A stretch of DNA of 64,000 bases, from contig CM053327.1 of the NCBI GenBank assembly GCA_028583605.1, positions 42,174,059-42,238,058 of the forward strand, read 5' to 3'. Shown here piece by piece: positions 56,501 to 64,000 of this stretch (the stretch's first letter is position 1; the number at the start of each line of letters is the position of its first letter). The stretch comes from Dastarcus helophoroides. Its lineage: Eukaryota > Arthropoda > Insecta > Coleoptera > Bothrideridae. A model generated the notes under the pieces. The model was not told the origin of the DNA. It saw only the letters and a program-made list of their open reading frames with translations, and searched no databases. The position numbers and the translations under genes are program-made.

Positions 56501-57458
56501 AAAATCCTACTTTTTGGACTTTTTCAAAAATGGTTTAATTATTTTAAAATTCTGTTATTTTCTTGAATATTTGTCTTTTTCAATAAACTACGACTTTTAG
56601 ATCAAATGATTTTATGGTCCTGAAAATGTTCACTTTTCTGTTGTTGCGAAAAATATTTTTGGGGATTTCGAGAAAAAGACTTGTAAATTCAACATCTTTA
56701 CTGAATTTTAAATTTTAAGAACAATGTTTTTGAATCTTGCGATTTTGCTTTCTCAGAGTTGGACTTTTTTTTGAAAATTGCGCCTTTTCACAAAATTAGT
56801 TCTTTAAACATTTTGATTTTTTTTGAATTTTGCACATTTCTCGAGTTTGAGAAAGGTCAAGGTTATTTTCAATATAATTTATTAAAAATTTCAACTTTTT
56901 AAATTTTTCTCTTAAAATTCTTTTGAAAATTTGGAATGTTTCCTAGAAAGTTCATTTTTTTGTAATTTGTAACGCAATTTTCAAAATTCCTGAAATTTTT
57001 TCGAAGACTGTTTTTTCTGATTTTTTTAAAAATTTTATTTCCGACAATTACAATTTGTCCAAAATTCATGTTTTCTCTAAATTTTGGCTTTTAACTCAAA
57101 ATTCAATTTTATCTGTTTCTGAACATTTCCATTTAAAATGGATTTTTTTCCAAAGATTTAGACTTTTTCACAAAATTCGTTTATTTTTTTTTAATTGGAT
57201 CGAAATTTTAATAGAAATCTAAACAATCTGAGAAGAATATTTTTAGGAAATCTTGAAAAAAGAATTTCTTGGAAAATTTCAAAAATATGACAAAACGGAA
57301 ATAAAATAAAAATTCTGAAATCATTATTTTTAAAAATTGCCTTTTTTTTACCTGAATTCGACATCTTCTAGAAATTACAATTCTTTGAAGAAAAATTTCT
57401 ATTTGGAAATTTCGTCTCTTTTACATTTCCACTTTTTGGAAATTTCGACATTTCTTTA
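56501..57458. other. AT-rich interior of the giant hAT element
   Basis: Degenerate ttttcaaaattt text without a clear period; no gene is seen. Confidence 0.5.
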
Positions 57459-57960
57459 AGTTCTCCAACAGGTTTTTTCCTAAGATTGGGTTTTTTCAAA
57501 ATGTTGACTTTAATTTGAAAATGTGATGTCCCAATTCTATAGTTTTTAACTAAAAATACATATTACTAAGCTAGAAGGTTTTTTTTTACTCAATAGTTTT
57601 TTAGAATGACTCTTGATGCCCCGCCCCTTAAAGAAAGACTTGTCTACGCTCATGTCCAGTTCTCTAACAGGTTTTTTCCTAAGATTGGGGTTTTTCAAAA
57701 TGTTGACTCTAATTTGAAAATGCGATGTCCCAATTCTGTAGTTTTTAAGTAAAAATACATATTACTAAGCTAGAAGGTTTTTTTTACTCAAGAGTTTTTT
57801 TAGAATGATTCTTGTTGCCCCGCCCCTTAAAGAAAGTCTTGTCTACGCTCATGTCCAGTTCTCCAACAGGTTTTTTCCTAAGATTGGGTTTTTTCAAAAT
57901 GTTGACTCTAATTTGAAAATGCGATGTCCCAATTCTGTAGTTTTTAAGTAAAAATACATA

Positions 57961-59685
57961 CGGGGTGTTACAAAAGTCCGGGCCGCTACTTCAGGAGCAT
58001 ATTCTACACATTAAAATATGAAAAATGTTGAAATACATTTTTTTCTTTAAATTGCCTCCTAACGGAGATATGACCATTTAAAGATGGCGCCCCTAAAGTG
58101 GTTTTTTTACTACAAAAAGGTTAACGGTTAGTAGCAAAGTCATGAAATTGGGCAAGCAGTTAAAGAATTGGATTAGGCATATTCTCATGTAACATATTTT
58201 TTAAATAAGCAGTAGCGTGGTGTGTAGGGGGTTGCCCGCGATTATTTTTTGCCGTAACTTTTTTGTACTGCAATATTTTGACACAAAAGTGCCATAATCG
58301 TAAAAACCAACATTTTTTATACAAAAAAGGTACTCTTTCTCAAAGTCGCTAAAAGTAACCGTTTCCGAGAAAAAAGCGTTTAAACAAAATTGTTGCATTT
58401 ATTAGAATTCGTTTTGCAAATTTCTAATTTATCCACTACTAACTGCATTGATATAAAAATAGTACAAAATTAAGAAAAAAAAAATCAAAGCAAGTGTTCG
58501 AAATTACTGCCCCCTGCAGCAATACATTGCTCGGCTCGTCTTCTAAGGGAACTCCTTACTCTTTCGCAAATGCCTGGTGTATTGTGAATCTGGTTGAACC
58601 CATTTTCAATTCGTTCACGAAGATCATTGATATTGTCAACTGGTGTGGAGTAGACGATCTGCTTTAGATGTCCCCATAAGTAGAAATCGAGTGGGTTGAG
58701 GTCAGGAGACCTAGCTGGCCATGGTATCGGACCTCCTCGACCTATCCATCGTTGATGATAGTTGTTATTCAAAAATTCCCTAGCAACTGCACTAAAATGG
58801 GCAGGTGCCCCATCGTGCATTATCCACATTCGCTGTCTTGTTATGAGTGGAACATTTTCAAGTAACACGGGTAACTCTGTTTGCAAAAAATGTCTATATG
58901 ATGCTCCTGTTAACCTATGAGGTATAAAAAAAGTTCCAATTATAGAGTCCCCTATTATTCCTCCCCAAATGTTAAGTGAAAAATGTCGCTGATTTCTCGA
59001 CTGAATAACTGCATTGGGATTTTCAACTTGCCACTGATGCATGTTGTGAAAGTTAAGTATCCCGTTTCTGGTAAAACCCGCTTCGTCCGTAAATAATATG
59101 AGCGATGGAAACTTCTCATTTTCAGCGATCTTATGCAATAGCCAGTTGCAAAATTCTATTCTTGGAGGATAATCAGCAGCAAGTAACCCTTGCACTCTTT
59201 GAAAATGATAGGGGTAAAATTGGTAAAATTTCAAAATTCGCCAGATAGTTACGTGATTTACTCCTTCGGCTAAAGCAAGTTGTCTAGTGCTGACACATGG
59301 ATCTTCTTCAACTCACTGAAGCACACGCTCCTCTAAATTAGCAACTTCTGCGTTTGGCCTTCCAACACGTTCGCCTTTGAAAACAAAATTTCCTGTTTCA
59401 CATAAACGAGCATGAATTTTCTGGAACAATTTTTCTCCTGGTAGGTGTCTATTAGGAAAACGTTCAGCATAAAGCCGTCTTGCTTCAGCACGATTACAAT
59501 TTGCAAGCCCGTACATTAAATGCATATCGGCCATTTCTTGATTTGAATAGTCCATTTTATCAAAATAATGAAAAGTTAAAAAACTACTACACTTACTATT
59601 GACAACAAAAACTGCTAAAGTTTACAGCTTACGACCAAATTTTATCAGTGACACAACGTCAATCTCTGACAGATATTATCAAGTA
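57961..59685 (-). mobile_element. DD41D Tc1/mariner-type transposon, one end lost
   Basis: The left boundary is ata followed by cggggtgttacaaaagtccg, a terminal sequence typical of the mariner group after a TA target. The element contains one transposase gene on the minus strand. At the other side, where the inverse (ending in aacaccccg) is expected, there is no inverted end; the sequence runs from tatcaagta directly into the flanking 199-bp repeat, from which about 27 bp are missing. A deletion therefore removed the transposase-side end plus flank. The 8-kb neighbourhood contains no second copy. Confidence 0.82.
58485..59555 (-). pseudogene. DD41D (rosa-like) transposase with one internal TGA
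   Basis: A single frame runs from ATG at 59555 to the stop at 58485, 356 codons, broken only by TGA at 59313-59315 (codon 81). Residues 1-80 begin MDYSNQEMADMHLMYGLANC and contain the first helix-turn-helix; after the stop VEEDPCVSTRQLALAEGVNH forms the second. The catalytic residues are D157 (LFTDEAGF), D248 (MHDGAPAH) and D290 (SPDLNPLDFYLWG). Counting gives 41 residues between the second and third, hence DD41D, the spacing known for rosa-type IS630-Tc1-mariner transposases. The enzyme would cut and paste the element at TA sites. The stop is probably a late mutation, since the frame is otherwise clean. No intron is seen. Confidence 0.9.
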
Positions 59686-59911
59686 CAAGAGTTTTTTAGA
59701 ATGATTCTTGTTGCCCCGCCCCTTAAAGAAAGTCTTGTCTACGCTCATGTCCAAGATATTTCATGAATTGTGAAATGTATGTTCTTTTTTTTATCAAATT
59801 GTTTCATATTTTATTTTCCAAACTGTTTACGTAAAACAGTAGAGCTTAGGCGGGCCGCAGAAAAATGTTAGGCGAGCAGTGGGCCACGTCTTGCTCATCC
59901 CTGGTCTAGCA

Positions 59912-60624
59912 TGCACCCTAATACGAGGAAACATAGCTGTAGTAAATGTTTGACATTTTTAAGTAGTTAAAGTGAAATATTTTAATTTTCATTACGAATT
60001 CAACATGCATTTAAAACCCCGTGTGATTTTAAAGCTTAAAAAGATCATTATTGTGGTAAATCACGAAGATAACAGTGATAATAAGGAGTTAAAGTACGCC
60101 GGAATGGCCACCTTAAGAGTAAAAAAGCAATATACGTGTTATCGCTTAATAAAGGGTAATATCCTTATCTGAAAGCACACCGTAATATTACAAAAGAAAG
60201 TCATAAAGTACTGTTGCAAAATGCTAAAAACATAACGATATTAAATGAATTATGGGCCCAACAGTAGTCATAAACTTAACAAAATGTCATTTCGTGAGAC
60301 GGCTTATCGTTATCGCCACTTTTACGTTCGCAAGCCAGCGTGAGCTGACACAATGCGGCTGTTACGCCAGTCTCGTGTTATATAAAAACTGTAACACAAG
60401 CTGATACATTTCAATTAAATTTCGGAACGAGGGAATTTTGGCGGATGCGCCGGGATTTTTTCAAGAATACTGGTAAGCGCAATCTTTCAACAAAAAATTT
60501 AATAAGGCGTGGCCATATTTATATACATTTAAGCAAGTTTATTGATAACTAACAATATTTGGTCAATCTTCGGTAAATGAAACAGAATTTTAATTTAACA
60601 TGAGTTACGTATTTTGGTGGTCTT
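59912..60624. other. Unique intergenic sequence
   Basis: After the right target duplication of the hAT element. The 66-residue frame at 59972 (MKYFNFHYEFNMHLKPRVIL) has no family motif. Nothing else was found. Confidence 0.45.
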
Positions 60625-60745
60625 TGATTATCTTCAGAAACTGAAATAAAAATCTTCTCCGCTGAAACCAACAAAGATTAAAAAGCACAACAAAGGTTGC
60701 TCTAACGCATTTTGATAGCCAAGCTATCATCTTCAACCTAATCCT
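60625..60745. mobile_element. Foldback family, single left arm
   Basis: Only one arm is present: tttgattatcttcagaaact, cgctgaaaccaacaaagatt, then gctctaacgcattttgatag and ccaagctatcatcttcaacc. The right arm is absent. Confidence 0.7.
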
Positions 60746-61560
60746 AAAATGATCCCTTATATACTTGCATTAACACCTTTAAAAGAGAGAGTCATTGGCC
60801 TCTGAATTCTAACGAAAAAAGGTCTAGAATGCATAAATAATAAATTCTTAGAGTAGATTAAGAGCTTGTCAATTTCGCCCACAAAAGATTATCATATTTA
60901 GAAGTATTCGCCGTAATTGTTGATCGTAGTGGGGAATAGCGAGCAAGAATAGCGCTAATGTTGGTGCAAAACGTTCCCCCCGGCTGCCGTCACGACGAGA
61001 ATGGGACAACATTCTAAAATACGGCCAACTTAAGAATATAAAGAAGAGCCGAGTGAATATACTACTTGTTTTATTACAACCAGTGACATGTATTAGCGCT
61101 TACCTGACGGCTATATACGCTAGGTTACTGCTCTATAAAACATTCAATCGCTTTATTTGTTAATTAATTCCGCTTCTTATTTGACGTTGCTTTTAGTCGG
61201 ACTGTATGTATGCTCATTTTACAGCTGTGTGTGGTAATTGCTTGTGGTCGTTTTATCACGATTTTATGAAGTGCAATTTACATGTTTTCCTGTTGCAGCC
61301 GTTTATAGTTCACATAATTTCATATGTGGCATTGTTATCGACCACGAAATGCATTTTGTGCTAATTCTTACTTTACGGTGTAAGCTTTTCCAATGAATAA
61401 AACAAGCAATGGATACCTGATTCCTTCGTCCAAGTTTCAAAAAAGTATTTGACAAAGAAACCCACAAAAATTATTATAAATTGGAAAATTTAACCTAATA
61501 ACTGGACACTCCCTGCTAGCTTTAATTTTTTCTCCAAATTTTAACTCCACCTTCCCAACT
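60746..61560. other. Unique intergenic sequence
   Basis: No repeat, RNA or gene was recognised. Confidence 0.45.
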
Positions 61561-61565
61561 GTATG

Positions 61566-61799
61566 GGTGAAACGGACTGGTTCTTGGTTATCTTCAAAAA
61601 TTGAAATACGAATCTTGTCCCCTCAAACCAAGAAAGATTAAAAAACACAACAGAGGTTGCTTTAAGGCGTTTGGTAGATGTTTCTGTTTCTGACTTGACT
61701 TGACTTTCGAAACGCGTTAAAGCAACCTCTGTTGTGTTTTTTAATCTATCTTTCTTGGTCTCAGGGGCCAAGATTTGTATTTCGATATTTCAATTTCTC
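61566..61799. mobile_element. Foldback element copy
   Basis: The left arm acggactggttcttggttat to gttgctttaaggcgtttggt and the right arm ttcgaaacgcgttaaagcaa to caagatttgtatttcgatat flank a loop with a tgacttgact duplication instead of the usual hairpin. The copy is about 230 bp. Confidence 0.78.
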
Positions 61800-61985
61800 A
61801 ACTGTAATCTGAAACCAAGAAACATTAAAAAACACAACAAAGGTTGCTCTCCAAGAAAGATTAAAAAACACAACAAAGGTTGCTCTCTATGTTTTTTAAT
61901 CTTTCTTGGTTTCAGGGGACAAGTCCTGTTTTTCAATTTTTTAAAGATAACCAAGGACCAGTCCGTTCCATCAAACTGTAATCTG
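61800..61985. mobile_element. Second foldback copy, directly adjacent
   Basis: The sequence aactgtaatctg at 61800-61811 is repeated at 61974-61985. Between them a partial left arm, duplicated once (ccaagaaagattaaaaaaca occurs twice in about 50 bp with small changes), precedes a full right arm ending aaggaccagtccgttccatc. The flanking repeat is twelve bases, longer than the nine seen at 20.6 kb. Confidence 0.7.
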
Positions 61986-62944
61986 CAAATTTTGGGGAAG
62001 AAGTTGACAGCTCATTTAAACCCAAGATTTCCTCTTCTTGTCTCAGAATGTCGTATTTTAGCACAAATTTAAAATTCAGTTTCGAAATCTTTAGGAATCT
62101 CGATATTATTTTATTATTATCGACCAACATTGTTAAACCTTGATTTTGAGCTCAACATTTTTTAAAGTAAATCGAGAGTTAGAATGTAAACGCGAAATTT
62201 CTACTTGTGTTTGTTTTCTTAATTTTGATTTTCGGATCGAAATTAGGATTCAATTTGGGTTCTATCTCGTAAAAAAAATTGCACAAAACTTCAACTTTAA
62301 TCCTACAGTTCCATTCTTTATTTCGTTCTAATTTTTTTCTCAAACTTTTATACAATTAAACTGAAGAAACTTTTTTCTCGTTATATTCCTAAAAGAGGTC
62401 GATTTTTGTTTAAGGTTTTTATATTTTTTCTCTACTTGCAGAGAATCAGAATTTCATATTTTTAGCAAAAGTTTTAAATTCAATCTCGAATTTTTTTAAT
62501 TTTTTTGATCAAACTTTTATGCAATTAAACTGAAGCAATTTCTTTTTTTCGTTATATTTCTGAAAGAGGTCAATTTTTGTTTAAAGTTTTTATATTTGTT
62601 CCCCACTTGCAGAGAAAGGGAAAGCTTTTTTCAAATGAAACAGTATTTCTTGTGACCTCTCGTTGTTTCATGCTTATTATCGGGTTTTGTGATTTAAAAC
62701 CGAAAATGAAATAACGTAAACATTGTTTAGATACACGTTTTTTAATCTGTGAAGAGCAGCAACAATGATATAATATGTTTTTTTATGTTTATGATAATGA
62801 AAACAATTAAATGTTCTGTTGTTATATTTAACATACCTAAGTAAATAACCGACTTCTGTTACACTGTAATTGGACAGCTTTTTGTAGAAAAGAACCAAAT
62901 CGAAAATCCTTAAAGATTACATCTTTAGCATATAGATCAGAAGA
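61986..62944. other. AT-rich intergenic sequence with a weak duplication
   Basis: The text at 62335-62440 (actgaagaaacttttttctc, aaagaggtcgatttttgtt) recurs at about 62505-62610, spacing about 175 bp. No gene is seen; the frame at 62677-62898 has no motif I know. Confidence 0.45.
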
Positions 62945-64000
62945 AATACGATACCCCCACTTCACCATATCCTCCGAACCCCTCATAATTTTACCTCTCA
63001 GTTCTCTGGCAATGAAAATGTAATATTTAGATAAATATCTATAAGTACGAATTATTTCAGATATTTCGACGTATTTTCAGTTTTTTCTACATTATTGATC
63101 ATAACTCGAAAACTATGTGGGCTAAACTTAAACGAAAAACGTTTTTAAGATGTGCAATCTAAGCGCTTTCATATGACACCCCACTTGACTTTGCCCCCCT
63201 AGCCCCCCAAATCTCTATCCCCCATTTCTGATCCTCTGACAATGAAAATTTACTGTTCATATGCGTATCTATTACCATGATTTTTTTCAAAATTTTAGGT
63301 TTGCATACTTTGGAAATAGAAAAAGAAATTTGGACAATTTTAATCATTGTCCAAAAAGTATTCGAGCTAAAATTAAAAATAAAACAGTTTTGAAATATTT
63401 AAACTACTCGCTTTTATATGATACCCCACTTGACTCTGCCCCACCTAGTCCCCCCAAATCTTGATCCGCCATTTCGGATCCTCCGGCTATAAAAATTTAC
63501 TTTTCATATGAGTATCTATTACCCTAATTTTTTTTTCGAAATTTTAGGTCTGCATACTTTGGAAATAGAAGGTGGAATTTGGACAATTTTAATCATTATC
63601 CAAAAACTATTCGAGCTAAAATTAAAAATAAAACAGTCTTGAAGTATTTAAACAACGCACTTTTATATGATACCCCACTTGACCCTGCCCCCCCTAGCCC
63701 CCCAAATCTTGATCCCACATTTCGGATTCTCTGGTAATAAAAATTTACTTTTTATGTGAGTATCTATTAAACAGACTTTTTTTCAAAATTTTAGGTCTGC
63801 ATACTTTGGAAATAGAAAAAGGAATTTAAACAATTTCAATTATAATTCAAAAACGATTCGGTCTTAAAATAAAAAAAAACACTTTTGAAATATTTAAACG
63901 ACGCACTTTCATATGATACCCCATTTGACCCTGGCCCCCCCTAGCCACCTCAAACGTTTCGAGTTTTTTGGTAATGAAAATATAATTTTTATATAAGTAT
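62945..64000. repeat. 246-bp satellite, at least four monomers, continues past the window
   Basis: The marker atgataccccacttgac (variants) is at 63173, 63418, 63667 and 63913, spaced 245-249 bp, with a divergent earlier unit beginning near 62945. Each unit holds ccccctagccccccaaatc, a variable ctggtaatgaaaat, then tttaggtctgcatactttgg and attcgagctaaaattaaaaa. The predicted small frames are repeat translations. Confidence 0.9.

Larger units (their letters stand above)
57459..59752. repeat. 199-bp tandem repeat, three copies, third split by a transposon
   Basis: The string ggttttttcctaagattggg starts at 57471, 57670 and 57869. Each unit ends in gccccgccccttaaagaaag and tgtctacgctcatgtcc. The third copy stops at 57960 after aaaaatacata and resumes at about 59686 with caagagttttttagaatgat. 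About 27 bp of the unit (ttactaagctagaagg and the following T run) is missing at the junction. Confidence 0.9.
49557..59903. mobile_element. Giant (10.3-kb) hAT-bracketed element filled with tandem repeats
   Basis: The left end cagggatgagcaa (49557-49569) and right end ttgctcatccctg (59891-59903) are perfect 13-bp inverted repeats, flanked by the 8-bp duplication gtctagca. Inside the ends, gggccgcatgtgag on the left and gcgggccgcagaa on the right extend the inverted similarity. This end structure (CAGGGNTG, then a purine-poor run, then GGGCCGCA) is familiar from Charlie-type hAT elements. Contents in order: GC-rich left end, foldback copy, about 920-bp repeats, 122-bp repeats, AT-rich DNA, 199-bp repeats, a DD41D transposon, right end. 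No hAT transposase is visible, so it would need one in trans. Confidence 0.85.

Overview
The window looks like a repeat-dense stretch of an arthropod (most likely insect) nuclear genome. It is strongly AT-rich and has no operons or prokaryotic signals. It carries decayed Jockey-type and other non-LTR retrotransposons, hAT, Tc1/mariner-type and foldback DNA transposons, a probable Penelope-like terminal repeat, a probable solo LTR, long microsatellites, and a TTAGG-rich array (TTAGG is the common arthropod telomere motif). No intact host gene was found. The longest near-intact gene is a transposase with one internal stop.

Layout. 1-8.8 kb: a 623-bp satellite interrupted by two copies of one nonautonomous hAT element at the same monomer position, which together form a repeat of about 5.4 kb. 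8.8-20.6 kb: short unique stretches, tandem arrays built from the C-terminal tail of a non-LTR pol (120-bp and 369-bp units), a (GA)n tract, a 5'-truncated non-LTR element inserted in the 369-bp array, a one-ended hAT relative, a chimeric LINE fragment and foldback elements. 20.6-26.7 kb: a decayed reverse transcriptase split by a 2.7-kb hAT with perfect TIRs and an 8-bp target duplication, followed by tandem amplification of its C-terminal part. 26.7-28.8 kb: mostly unique, with a weak LDL-receptor-A-like exon candidate. 29-37.7 kb: a Jockey-like element with an internal tandem duplication, a 3.9-kb TTAGG-rich higher-order array splitting its pol gene, and a tandemly repeated 3' region. 37.7-40.8 kb: unique AT-rich DNA. 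40.9-45.7 kb: a long ACTG microsatellite, large palindromes made from the foldback family, and a Penelope-like block carrying two hammerhead ribozyme motifs in opposite orientation. 46.6-47.7 kb: a probable solo LTR whose promoter unit is repeated four times. 49.55-59.90 kb: a 10.3-kb hAT-bracketed element with an 8-bp target duplication, packed with tandem arrays of about 920, 122 and 199 bp and hosting a DD41D mariner-type transposon. 59.9-62.9 kb: unique DNA with more foldback copies. 62.9-64 kb: a 246-bp satellite running off the window.

How the parts relate. The window is a nest of insertions, and target-site duplications and interrupted frames give a relative order: satellite, then hAT, then joint amplification; LINE pol, then hAT; Jockey pol and then the TTAGG-rich array; tandem array, then DD41D element. 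Three properties recur. Nonautonomous hAT ends bracket long, internally repetitive AT-rich DNA. Small foldback elements grow into palindromes of 300-400 bp. Self-cleaving or self-cleaving-like RNA folds sit inside retroelement and foldback repeats. All coordinates come from reading by eye; family names rest on motifs, not on searches.
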